Part shown: piece after piece, positions 34,374-42,933 of the stretch
How the letters are laid out: every line of letters starts with the position of its first letter
How positions within the stretch are numbered: position 1 is the stretch's first letter
Notes under the pieces: model-generated
The model's input: only the letters and a program-made list of their open reading frames with translations
Told to the model about the DNA's origin: nothing
Database searches by the model: none
Assembly: GCF_900099765.1 (NCBI RefSeq)
Contig: NZ_FNDX01000002.1
Coordinates: 62,001-126,000, forward strand
Source of the DNA: Paenibacillus typhae
GTDB lineage: Bacteria; Bacillota; Bacilli; Paenibacillales; Paenibacillaceae
Direction: 5' to 3'
DNA: 64,000 nucleotides
Program-made: the position numbers and the translations under genes

Positions 34374-35715
34374 AAGCGGGATACGCAATAAGCTTCTCGT
34401 ATCGCATGTCGGCGTTGCACTTGCCGCGCTGCTGTCCATCGTCCTTCTTGTCAATCTGGTGATGAATTTCTCGTTTAATCTGTATCGGGAGAAGCAGCAG
34501 AAGGCGGAAGTCCAGCAAATAGTTGATGAGCTTGTAGCCGCTTTTGATGAATCCTATTCCGGGTGGGAATCCGGCGTTTGGATGCTCGTTTCCCACCAAG
34601 CGATCGTTGGAGGTTATATCGTTCGCGTGTATGATAAGGGTCATCGTCTGCTTTGGGATACGAGTCGGATGGGGATGCACGGACAAATGAATACCGATAC
34701 TACGCTTCCTGCCATCCTGACAAATATAGAAAGAGACAATCAGCTGCTGGGAACATTGGAATATCAACCGATAAATGAATCCTCCCAAAGCCTGAGTCAG
34801 CAGTTCCTTCGCATGTTTAACACGCTGCTAGGTGCAGCACTGGTAATCGTAATGATCGGTACGTACTTATTCAGCCGGTATACGGCAAAGAGTCTCAGTC
34901 AGCCACTATTACGGATTAAGCATGCCGCTACACGGATGAGAGAGGGAGATCTCAGCGCCCGTGTAGAAGTTACAGTTCCTGGTACGGAAATTGAAGAGGT
35001 CGGGCAGGCACTTAATCATTTGGCCGAAGGACTGGAGAAACAGGACAATTTAAGAAAAGTCCTGACTGCCGACGTGGCACATGAGCTTCGTACGCCACTC
35101 ACGACAATTCAAAGCCATTTGGAGGCCTTTCAGGATGGCATCTGGGAACCCACACCGGACAAGCTGGAGGTGTGTCATGACCAGGTACTGCGTTTGGTTC
35201 ATTTGATTCATGATTTGGAAAACTTGGCGGCTGTCGAGAACCCGATGGTTCAGTTGAAGAAGGAAATGATCTCTCTAAGTGATATTGTCCGGCAATCGTT
35301 AAATACGGTATCCGGTCAATATGTTCATAACGATCTTGAAGTAGATTTGATTAACGTTAATGAAGTGTGGATCACCGGAGACCGGTCGAGATTGGCTCAA
35401 GTCTTCGACAATCTGCTTAGCAATGCCTTTAAATACACTCCCTCGGGTAATATTCATATAGAGATAACAAAGAATCAGTTGGAAGGGCTTGTTACCATTT
35501 CCGATACCGGTCTGGGGATTGCTGAAACCGAGCTCCCTTATATATTTGAACGCTTTTACCGTGGGGACAAATCGAGAAACCGGAAGACTGGCGGAGCCGG
35601 CATCGGCCTTGCGGTTGTAAATGCGATAATTAAAGCCCATGCCGGCACCATTGAAGTGCATAGCAAGCTCGATATAGGGACGACCGTTCTAGTTCGTCTG
35701 CCAATAATACGATGA
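34363..35715 (+). CDS. sensor histidine kinase
   Basis: 450 residues: helix at 10-35, a short extracellular sensor loop of about 110 residues, a second helix (LLGAALVIVMIGTYLF), HAMP, His240 in DVAHELRTPLTTIQSHLEAF, and HATPase (NLLSNAFKYTPSG, SDTGLGIAE, GGAGIGLAVVNA). The ATG at 34363 overlaps the end of the response regulator. The resemblance to CssS and BaeS-type envelope or metal sensors is only general. Confidence 0.92.
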   Translation: MRYKSGIRNKLLVSHVGVALAALLSIVLLVNLVMNFSFNLYREKQQKAEVQQIVDELVAAFDESYSGWESGVWMLVSHQAIVGGYIVRVYDKGHRLLWDTSRMGMHGQMNTDTTLPAILTNIERDNQLLGTLEYQPINESSQSLSQQFLRMFNTLLGAALVIVMIGTYLFSRYTAKSLSQPLLRIKHAATRMREGDLSARVEVTVPGTEIEEVGQALNHLAEGLEKQDNLRKVLTADVAHELRTPLTTIQSHLEAFQDGIWEPTPDKLEVCHDQVLRLVHLIHDLENLAAVENPMVQLKKEMISLSDIVRQSLNTVSGQYVHNDLEVDLINVNEVWITGDRSRLAQVFDNLLSNAFKYTPSGNIHIEITKNQLEGLVTISDTGLGIAETELPYIFERFYRGDKSRNRKTGGAGIGLAVVNAIIKAHAGTIEVHSKLDIGTTVLVRLPIIR

Positions 35716-35729
35716 GAGGATAATTTCAT

Positions 35730-35960
35730 ATGATGATGGGTTATGGATTTGGCTTCGGTATGTTTGGATTAATCATAAACTTCCTGCTGATCGTGGGCGT
35801 GATTTATTTGGTAATCAAATGGGTGCGGGGAGATGGGTATATGAATACCCGGTATAACGATAATAATCCGGAGCGGATATTAGATGAGCGGTTTGCAAGA
35901 GGTGAGATCAGCGAGGAAGAATATTACCGAATGAAGAGTATCCTGCGTGACCGTAATTAA
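35730..35960 (+). CDS. SHOCT-domain small membrane protein
   Basis: 76 residues. A Gly/Phe/Met-rich membrane segment (MFGLIINFLLIVGVIYLVIKW) is followed by a SHOCT motif, ILDERFARGEISEEEYYRMK. Such proteins are common beside oxidative- or metal-stress operons. It starts 15 bases after the kinase stop, so it is likely part of the same transcript. Confidence 0.85.
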   Translation: MMMGYGFGFGMFGLIINFLLIVGVIYLVIKWVRGDGYMNTRYNDNNPERILDERFARGEISEEEYYRMKSILRDRN

Positions 35961-36039
35961 AGAAATGAAGAGGATAAACAAACTTAGGAGCTTTCCATAT
36001 GTGAAGGCTGTCTTATCATATTAAGAGGTACTGAGACAT

Positions 36040-36074
36040 CAGCCGGTGAAGCCGACAGAAATGGCTGTTTTTTT
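36040..36074 (+). terminator. rho-independent terminator
   Basis: CAGCC and GGCTG flank an inner CGGTGAAGCCG hairpin, followed by seven T. It closes the two-component/SHOCT unit. Confidence 0.75.
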
Positions 36075-36158
36075 GAATTATTGAAGGGTTCGCATTATGG
36101 CCGGACAGATTTCTTTGTTTAGCTGTTTTTTTGATTGTGTTTATACTTGAACTCTTAA

Positions 36159-37397
36159 ATAGCGGACAGAAAACCGGATGTTATCCTGCTGGATTACCGC
36201 ACAGAGGTATTACTGGAAACAAGCCGGAAAGTGCAGCAAGCGAAGAATGCTAAAGAAATTATTGATGCAGTAGCACATCAACTAGTCAAACTTCTGGATA
36301 AATCGGTTATCTTTTACCCGGCTGAAGTTGACAAGCTGGCAGAACCTCAATGGTTCCCTAAACAGGAATCGGATTCAGTTCCAGTAATGTACACAGGTAG
36401 TAATGAGGGAGCTGTTGCTGACTGGGTCTTCAAAAATAACAAGCAGGCAGGGGCAACAACAGATACTTTTTTTGGAGCGAGCTGTTTGTATCATGCTGTG
36501 CGTGTAGACGATGTTGTTTTTGGAGTGGCTTCAATTGTAATGGAAAATGAAGAGCCTCTTGAGGTTTTTGAGAAAAGCCTAATGATAGCTATGCTTGGAG
36601 AATGCGCATTGGCGCTTGAAAAAGAAAGACTAAATGAAAAACAAAAAACGATTTCCATGCAGATTCAACAGGAGCAGTTAAGGGCAAACTTGCTCAGGTC
36701 CATCTCTCACGATCTAAGGACACCTTTGACAAGTATCTCAGGCAATGCAGGCATACTTCTTGCTAATTCCGGGGTGTTGAACGAAGAGTTGAGACGAGGG
36801 CTATATTCAGACATCTATGACGATTCGATCTGGCTGATTAATCTGGTGGAAAATCTACTGTCCATCAGCAGGATTGAAAATGATACACTGAACCTGAATT
36901 TTCAGGCAGAAATGATTGAGGAGGTTATTTCGGAAGCGCTGCTCCATGTTAACCGCAACAGAGATAACCACATTGTTAAAGCAATAGTCAAAGATGAACT
37001 GTTAATGGCCAGAATGGATTCACGCCTTATTGTGCAGGTTATCATTGATCTGGTGGATAATGCGATTAAGTATACCGGCACGGGCTCACATATTACCATT
37101 ACTGCAGGTAAAGAAAATCAGCAGATTCGAGTTGAGGTTGCTGATGATGGTTCAGGTATCCCGGATGATGATAAAGAAAGGCTGTTTGACATGTTTTACA
37201 CGGCAAATAACGTTAGCGGAGACGGCCGCCGCGGACTAGGATTGGGGCTTTCCCTTTGTCAATCTATTGTTCATGCCCATGGTGGCATAATCGGGGTCAA
37301 GGATAATGCTCCGAAAGGAACTATTTTTTATTTCACCTTGCATATTGAGGAGGCCAATATGCATGAATATCCCTCTTATTCTGCTAGCGGAGGATGA
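36159..37397 (+). pseudogene. kdpD: kdpD fragment: kinase half only, fused to a receiver-like scrap
   Basis: The open frame starts after a stop at 36158 and has no ATG. Its first residues, ADRKPDVILLD, look like a response regulator phosphorylation strand (KdpE family). From YRTEVLLETSRKVQQAKN it continues as the KdpD C-terminal part: GAF-like domain, ISHDLRTPLTSISGNAGILL (His160 counted from GTG 36231), and HATPase (DNAIKYTGTGS, GLGLGLSLCQSIVHAHGG). The N-terminal KdpD sensor, USP domain and four membrane helices are absent. Catalytic residues are intact, so a short cytosolic kinase could still be made from GTG 36231, but no good ribosome site precedes it. Confidence 0.75.
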
Positions 37398-37540
37398 CAA
37401 GCCCATCCGCAAACTGATAACGACCACATTGCAGACACAAGGGTATCTATATCATACAATGATGCCATAACTTTATTCTGAATGAGATCTGGGGCAGCCT
37501 TACCTATGACGTTCCGGCTATGAGTGTATTTATTCCTATC
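37363..37540 (+). pseudogene. kdpE: kdpE, internally deleted
   Basis: The ATG at 37363, with GAGGAGG upstream, starts the KdpE N-terminus: LILLAEDDKPIRKLITTTLQ then QGYLYHT, after which the frame stops at 37471. In another frame, directly after, the C-terminal winged-helix end of KdpE appears (FILNEIWGSLTYDVPAMSVF). About 150 residues between them, including the phosphorylated Asp and most of the DNA-binding domain, are gone. It overlaps the end of the kdpD fragment by 35 bases. Confidence 0.8.
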
Positions 37541-37541
37541 A

Positions 37542-37570
37542 GCCACGCTCCTTTAGAGCGTGGCTTTTTT
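37542..37570 (+). terminator. rho-independent terminator
   Basis: GCCACGCTC and GAGCGTGGC pair perfectly around five bases, followed by six T. It isolates the broken kdpDE genes from the intact kdp operon. Confidence 0.9.
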
Positions 37571-37921
37571 ATGCAGTATCCAGATTAATTCTTAAGTAAA
37601 TCTTAACACGATCTAGTAAACCCTAATCCTAAATCAACGCTGAAAATGATACTCTGAAACAGTGATGAAAACAAGCATTTTTATTTACGTCAGCTGCTTT
37701 AGAAAGAGAGGAAGTTGCATGAAAATTGGTGGATTTTCTGATTTCGGCAGATTTGTTATCAGTTGTTCTGACAGTTCTATGCTTCTAGTGAAGGAGGGTA
37801 CGGGGCCCTTATCAGAGCTGTAAACCATGTGTTAGGAACACGGATTTATAACTCAGAGAGCTATACAGAATCTTAATGTGTAACGGATACCTGCAGGTAA
37901 ATTCGGAAAGAAGGAAAGGTT
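37571..37921 (+). other. 350-base leader region of the kdp operon
   Basis: No large gene is seen. A possible 34-codon ORF with an AGAGAGGAAG site runs from ATG 37719 to 37823, but its product is not recognised. A repeated TCTTAA(G/C) near 37590-37610 could be a regulator site. I looked for a c-di-AMP riboswitch, which controls K+ uptake in Bacillus, and found no convincing match. Confidence 0.4.
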
Positions 37922-38329
37922 ATGTATCTCGGTCATGGCGGGATTTTAATATTTTCACCTAATGTTGCAGGTGACGAATTTATTCTAGCTTTGAGTAAAA
38001 GAAAAGAATTCTCAGTCTTGGCATGCAGTTCTGTTCAGAAGCAGCATTATCTAGAATTGGGAGTAAAAAGCATTATAGATGTTGATATCACAGAAAATTA
38101 CAGTATTCATTTAGCAGAAAAAGCGTTCAGCAAAGTATACATTTTTGAGGAAGAACTGGGTTTATGCTGTGGCGTGATTGAATACACACGGAAATGGACA
38201 AACGGGATCCTGTTTGTAATTACAAGAAAGCATTATCCGCAAATGATTTATAAGGCGCTCGGTGCTGATTTTGTAATCCGGACCAAGAGCGGGAATGTAT
38301 TCTTTCTTATTGAAAAGGAAAATATCTAA
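37922..38329 (+). CDS. uncharacterised protein upstream of kdpF
   Basis: 135 residues with alternating strands and helices: GGILIFSPNVAGDEFILALS, KEFSVLACS, ILFVITRKHYPQMIY. It resembles a small Rossmann-type nucleotide-binding fold without a clear glycine motif. No family is recognised. The ATG at 37922 follows GAAGGAAAGG. It is 12 bases upstream of the small membrane protein and kdpF, so it is probably the first gene of the kdp transcript and may be a regulator or K+ accessory protein. Confidence 0.6.
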   Translation: MYLGHGGILIFSPNVAGDEFILALSKRKEFSVLACSSVQKQHYLELGVKSIIDVDITENYSIHLAEKAFSKVYIFEEELGLCCGVIEYTRKWTNGILFVITRKHYPQMIYKALGADFVIRTKSGNVFFLIEKENI

Positions 38330-38341
38330 GGGGGCTTTCAC

Positions 38342-38449
38342 ATGATGGATATTTATATGATTGGAGCATTAGTAATCCTTACTTTGCTAATGCTTGGGCT
38401 AGGCCAGTGGGCTACAGGAACAATCGATAAAGGGAGTGATCAGGGATGA
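38342..38449 (+). CDS. 35-residue membrane microprotein before kdpF
   Basis: ATG 38342 to TGA 38449 encodes one hydrophobic helix (YMIGALVILTLLMLGLGQWA) and a short charged tail (GTIDKGSDQG). Its stop overlaps the kdpF start (ATGA), and GGGGG lies upstream. It is similar in size to KdpF but lacks the KdpF ending PEKF. It could be an accessory peptide of the KdpFABC complex. Confidence 0.6.
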   Translation: MMDIYMIGALVILTLLMLGLGQWATGTIDKGSDQG

Positions 38450-38526
38450 TTTGGGTGCTTGCATTCATTGTTGCAGCTCTTTTCGTGTACTTAACCTATG
38501 CACTAATTAATCCGGAAAAATTTTAG
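38446..38526 (+). CDS. kdpF: KdpF subunit of K+-transporting ATPase
   Basis: 26 residues, a single membrane helix with the typical ending YLTYALINPEKF. KdpF stabilises the KdpABC complex. It overlaps the stop of the preceding microprotein and lies 24 bases upstream of kdpA. Confidence 0.85.
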   Translation: MIWVLAFIVAALFVYLTYALINPEKF

Positions 38527-38549
38527 GAATGATTTCAGGAGGGACTCAA

Positions 38550-40226
38550 GTGACCATGATTTCTTTAACCGCAATTGCAATAACTTTACTACTCTCCTTA
38601 CTGCTTGCCCGCCCTACAGGTTTATATATGGCTCAGGCATTCAATTATGAGAAATCAGTGCTAGACCGCTGGTTTGGCTGGCTGGAGAAACCGATTTATG
38701 CAATCGGGGGGATACAAAAGGACAATCAAACCTGGAAGCAATATGCGTTGGCGGTGGTGCTCAGTAACTCAGTAATGATCTTACTGGTCTATCTGATTTT
38801 CAGATTTCAGGGTGTACTACCGCTCAATCCAAGCGGGATTGCTTCCATGGAGCCAACGCTGGCGTTTAACACTGCAATAAGCTTTATGACAAATACAAAC
38901 CTGCAGCATTATAGCGGGGAAAGCGGACTATCGTATTTATCGCAGATGATAGGTATCGTTTTCATGATGTTCACAGCACCTGCATCAGCCCTCGCCGTTT
39001 TAATTGCCTTCATTCGTGGCCTGGCTGGGAAACCGCTTGGTAATTTCTTCGTCGATCTGATCCGTTGTATCACCCGTATTCTGCTGCCGATAGCCTTCGT
39101 TCTGGCATTAGTATTTGTTGCACTAGGCGTACCACAAACACTGGAGCCTACAGCTGCAGCAACCACACTGGAAGGTGTTACACAAGAAATTGCACGCGGA
39201 CCGGTTGCTTCATTCCTGTCGATTAAGGAGCTGGGGAACAACGGGGGAGGATTCTTCGGTGTTAACTCAGCTCATCCGTTTGAAAATCCAGGCGGCATCA
39301 GCAACCTGCTGCAAATATTACTAATGCTCCTTCTTTGTACGTCTTTACCCTTCACATACGGGAAAATGGTCGGTAATAAAAAGCAGGGACGGGTACTATT
39401 CGTATCCATGGCTATGATGTTTATCGTTTTTCTGGGGATAACACTAGCTTCTGAAAATGCCGGCAATCCGGTAGTGAATGCGCTCGGTATTCAGCATGAT
39501 CAAGGCTCTATGGAAGGCAAGGAAGCCCGATTCGGTGTGGCCCAATCCGCATTATATGCGGTCGTTACCACAGCTTCTGAGACCGGAGCAGTCAATACGA
39601 TGCATGACACATTAACACCGATCGGCGGGCTGATTACCATCGGCAACATGATGTTGAACACGGTCTTCGGCGGTGTCGGTGCTGGTTTTATCAATGTATT
39701 GATGTATGCCATGATTGCTGTGTTCCTGTCCGGCCTCATGGTAGGACGGACACCGGAGTTTCTCGGCAAAAAAATTGAAGGCAAGGAGATGAAGCTGATT
39801 GCGGTTACTCTGATTATCAATCCGCTGCTGATTCTGCTGCCGACTGCACTTGCAGTGATGACTCAGTCCGATACGATCTCAAACCCTGGTTTTCACGGGC
39901 TTACACAGGCTTTATATGAATTCACTTCCTCAGCCGCCAATAACGGTTCCGGATTCGAGGGGCTTGGCGATGCAACGCCGTTCTGGAATATTACAACGGG
40001 GATTGTAATGTTCATTGGCCGGTATTTCTCAGTGATCACCATGCTGGCGGTAGCCGGTTCACTTGCTGTTAAGAAACCAGTGCCGGAAACATCGGGAACA
40101 TTCCGTACGGATAATGCTTTGTTCGGTACTGTCTTCCTGGGAGCAGTACTGATTGTCGGGGCTTTGACATTCTTCCCGGCACTTGCCCTGGGTCCGATTG
40201 CTGAATTCTTGACACTGAAACCATAG
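38550..40226 (+). CDS. kdpA: KdpA, K+-channel-like subunit
   Basis: 558 residues with about ten membrane helices. Selectivity-filter-like loops are present: [72 protein letters not shown]. The GTG at 38550 is six bases after AGGAGGG; ATG codons at 38529 and 38556 are less well placed. It binds and passes K+ to the P-type ATPase subunit KdpB. Confidence 0.95.
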   Translation: MTMISLTAIAITLLLSLLLARPTGLYMAQAFNYEKSVLDRWFGWLEKPIYAIGGIQKDNQTWKQYALAVVLSNSVMILLVYLIFRFQGVLPLNPSGIASMEPTLAFNTAISFMTNTNLQHYSGESGLSYLSQMIGIVFMMFTAPASALAVLIAFIRGLAGKPLGNFFVDLIRCITRILLPIAFVLALVFVALGVPQTLEPTAAATTLEGVTQEIARGPVASFLSIKELGNNGGGFFGVNSAHPFENPGGISNLLQILLMLLLCTSLPFTYGKMVGNKKQGRVLFVSMAMMFIVFLGITLASENAGNPVVNALGIQHDQGSMEGKEARFGVAQSALYAVVTTASETGAVNTMHDTLTPIGGLITIGNMMLNTVFGGVGAGFINVLMYAMIAVFLSGLMVGRTPEFLGKKIEGKEMKLIAVTLIINPLLILLPTALAVMTQSDTISNPGFHGLTQALYEFTSSAANNGSGFEGLGDATPFWNITTGIVMFIGRYFSVITMLAVAGSLAVKKPVPETSGTFRTDNALFGTVFLGAVLIVGALTFFPALALGPIAEFLTLKP

Positions 40227-40251
40227 ATGGCTACGGATGGAGGAAAATGAA

Positions 40252-42279
40252 ATGAGTTCAAAGAAAAGCGCATTAACCAGTGAAATCATCACACAGGCTA
40301 CCAAACAATCCTTTATCAAGCTAGATCCGCGGATTATGGTACGCAATCCGATCATGTTTGTGGTAGAGATCGGTTTTATCATTACCTTATTTCTAGTTTT
40401 TGTACCGGATGCATTTGGCGGTGCAGTATCGACAGGCTTTAATCTCGCAGTAGCGTTTATCCTGCTGTTTACTGTGCTTTTTGCCAACTTTGCTGAAGCT
40501 CTGGCCGAAGGCCGGGGCAAGGCTCAAGCAGACTCGCTGAAAAAGTCCAAGAAAGAAATTACAGCCAACAAGCTCAGCGGAACAACGGTTAAACAAATTC
40601 CTTCCACCGATTTGCGTAAGGGAGATCTTGTTATTGTCAGCCAGGGAGAAATGATTCCGGGTGACGGAGAAGTGATTGAAGGCCTAGCATCGGTTGACGA
40701 ATCAGCCATCACAGGAGAATCTGCACCTGTCATTAAAGAAGCCGGAGGCGATTTCAGCTCTGTAACCGGAGGAACAAAGGTAATCAGTGACCGGATTAAG
40801 GTTCGTATTACCAGTGATCCGGGTGAGTCCTTTCTTGACCGGATGATTTCGTTGGTTGAAGGAGCCAAACGACAGAAAACGCCTAATGAAATTGCTCTAA
40901 ATACCGTGCTGGTAAGTTTAACCATTATCTTTCTGATTGTCGTTATTGCCCTGCCGTTCTTTGCCGAGTATCTGGATATAACCTTGGAGGTACCTGTTCT
41001 GATCGCACTGCTGGTTTGCTTAATCCCGACCACAATTGGAGGCTTGTTATCGGCCATCGGGATTGCGGGGATGGACCGGGTAACGCAGTTTAATGTACTG
41101 GCAATGTCGGGAAAAGCGGTTGAAGCATCCGGAGATATCAATACGATTATTCTGGACAAGACAGGAACAATTACTTACGGGAACCGTATGGCTAGCGAAT
41201 TCATACCGGTAGGCAAACACTCAAAACAGGATGTGGCAGCCTGGGCGGCGTTAAGCTCCGTTCAGGATGAAACGCCGGAAGGACGTTCTGTCCTGGAACT
41301 TCTTAATCAGCAGAGCATCACCTATGATAAAGCTATTATTGATGGTTCCGACTTTGTTGAATTCAAAGCAGAAACTCGGATGAGCGGCATGGATTTGCCG
41401 GACGGACGACAGATCCGTAAAGGCGCAGTAGATGCCGTGAAGCAATGGGTTTCCGGGCAAGGCGGATTCATTCCTGACGATTTGCAGGCAAACAGCAATG
41501 CTATTGCTTCGGCCGGTGGAACACCGCTTGCTGTAGCTGTTGATCAGACCATATATGGCTTGATTTATCTGAAGGATACGGTAAAGCCTGGCATGCGCGA
41601 GCGTTTTGAGCAAATGCGGAAAATGGGGATTAAGACCATTATGTGTACCGGAGATAACCCGCTTACCGCTGCGACCATTGCTGCTGAGGCGGGTGTAGAT
41701 GATTTTATTGCAGAGAGCAAGCCTGAAGACAAAATAGCGGTTATTCGCCGTGAACAGGCGGAAGGCAAGCTGGTTGCGATGACAGGAGATGGTACAAATG
41801 ATGCTCCTGCTCTTGCTCAAGCGGATGTAGGTATTGCGATGAACAGCGGAACCGTCGCCGCTAAAGAAGCTGCGAATATGGTCGACCTTGATTCTGACCC
41901 ATCTAAAATTATTGAAGTTGTCTCCATTGGCAAACAATTGCTAATGACCCGCGGAGCCTTGACCACCTTCAGTATCGCGAATGACATCGCTAAATATTTT
42001 GCGATTATTCCGGCCATGTTCATGGTAGCCATCCCAGAAATGGAAGTACTGAATGTGATGAGGCTGCATTCACCGTTATCAGCCATTCTCTCTGCGCTGA
42101 TCTTCAATGCCGTCATTATCCCGCTGCTCATTCCGCTGGCCATGAAGGGTGTAAAATATAAGCCGATGAGCTCTTCCCAGCTGCTAAGCCGTAATCTGAT
42201 TGTTTACGGGTTAGGCGGTGTAATTGTACCGTTTGTCGGAATTAAGCTGATAGACTTGATTGTTCAATTCTGGGTGTAG
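40252..42279 (+). CDS. kdpB: KdpB, P-type ATPase subunit
   Basis: 675 residues: actuator TGES in [11 protein letters not shown], phosphorylated Asp in LDKTGTIT, nucleotide-binding domain and [20 protein letters not shown] hinge. The start is ATG 40252, supported by GGAGG at 40239; the ATG at 40237 would make that site coding. Residue numbering and length agree with KdpB. It drives K+ uptake at very low external K+. Confidence 0.96.
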   Translation: MSSKKSALTSEIITQATKQSFIKLDPRIMVRNPIMFVVEIGFIITLFLVFVPDAFGGAVSTGFNLAVAFILLFTVLFANFAEALAEGRGKAQADSLKKSKKEITANKLSGTTVKQIPSTDLRKGDLVIVSQGEMIPGDGEVIEGLASVDESAITGESAPVIKEAGGDFSSVTGGTKVISDRIKVRITSDPGESFLDRMISLVEGAKRQKTPNEIALNTVLVSLTIIFLIVVIALPFFAEYLDITLEVPVLIALLVCLIPTTIGGLLSAIGIAGMDRVTQFNVLAMSGKAVEASGDINTIILDKTGTITYGNRMASEFIPVGKHSKQDVAAWAALSSVQDETPEGRSVLELLNQQSITYDKAIIDGSDFVEFKAETRMSGMDLPDGRQIRKGAVDAVKQWVSGQGGFIPDDLQANSNAIASAGGTPLAVAVDQTIYGLIYLKDTVKPGMRERFEQMRKMGIKTIMCTGDNPLTAATIAAEAGVDDFIAESKPEDKIAVIRREQAEGKLVAMTGDGTNDAPALAQADVGIAMNSGTVAAKEAANMVDLDSDPSKIIEVVSIGKQLLMTRGALTTFSIANDIAKYFAIIPAMFMVAIPEMEVLNVMRLHSPLSAILSALIFNAVIIPLLIPLAMKGVKYKPMSSSQLLSRNLIVYGLGGVIVPFVGIKLIDLIVQFWV

Positions 42280-42294
42280 AAGGGTGAATACGAA

Positions 42295-42867
42295 ATGAAA
42301 ACAATAGCTGTTACCTTAAGAGCAAGTGTCGTCCTGATGGTCATCATTTTGGCATATCAGTTGGCTGTGACAGGGATCGCACAAGCCGTTGCTCCCGAGA
42401 AAGCAAACGGAAGTCTGATATACAATAATCGGAATGAAATTATCGGCTCCGAGCTGATCGGTCAGAATTTCACTTCCCCCGGTTATTTTCACAGCCGGGT
42501 ATCAAGCATTGACTATAACGGAGCATCCTCGGGTACACCGAACTATGCTCCCTCCAATCCGGATATGCTTGATCGCACACAAGCTTCAGTGGTAGCTTGG
42601 CAGTCCGAGAATCCGGATGTGCCTGTATCAGAACTGCCGGTTGACCTGATTACCAATTCCGGCTCAGGATTAGATCCTCATATCAGTATAAGAGCTGCCG
42701 AGGTTCAAATTCCGCGCGTCAGCACCAGTACAGGGATATCGGCGGATCAGCTGCAGCAGCTTGTCGATAAACATACTAAAGATAGAGAGCTGGGTGTTTT
42801 CGGCGAACCGACCGTTAACGTTCTGCTGCTAAATATAGATGTACAAAAGCTAGTAAGCGGACAATAA
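42295..42867 (+). CDS. kdpC: KdpC subunit of K+-transporting ATPase
   Basis: 190 residues: one N-terminal membrane helix, then an extracellular domain with SELIGQNFTSPGYFHSRVSS, SGSGLDPHIS and VNVLLLNIDV, all KdpC hallmarks. It completes the intact kdpFABC operon. The KdpD-like sensor gene follows 67 bases later. Confidence 0.95.
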   Translation: MKTIAVTLRASVVLMVIILAYQLAVTGIAQAVAPEKANGSLIYNNRNEIIGSELIGQNFTSPGYFHSRVSSIDYNGASSGTPNYAPSNPDMLDRTQASVVAWQSENPDVPVSELPVDLITNSGSGLDPHISIRAAEVQIPRVSTSTGISADQLQQLVDKHTKDRELGVFGEPTVNVLLLNIDVQKLVSGQ

Positions 42868-42933
42868 CATATGAACGGAAAAAACCTGCAGGATGACTGC
42901 CGGTTATCCGTGTATTTCAGGAGGAAGGGCTAA

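Noticed and set aside
36231-37397. A complete, working KdpD sensor kinase.
   Set aside because: The N-terminal sensor, USP domain and membrane helices are missing, and kdpE downstream is deleted, so it was treated as a fragment.
37571-37921. A c-di-AMP riboswitch before the kdp operon.
   Set aside because: No segment matched the known core; only short repeats were seen.
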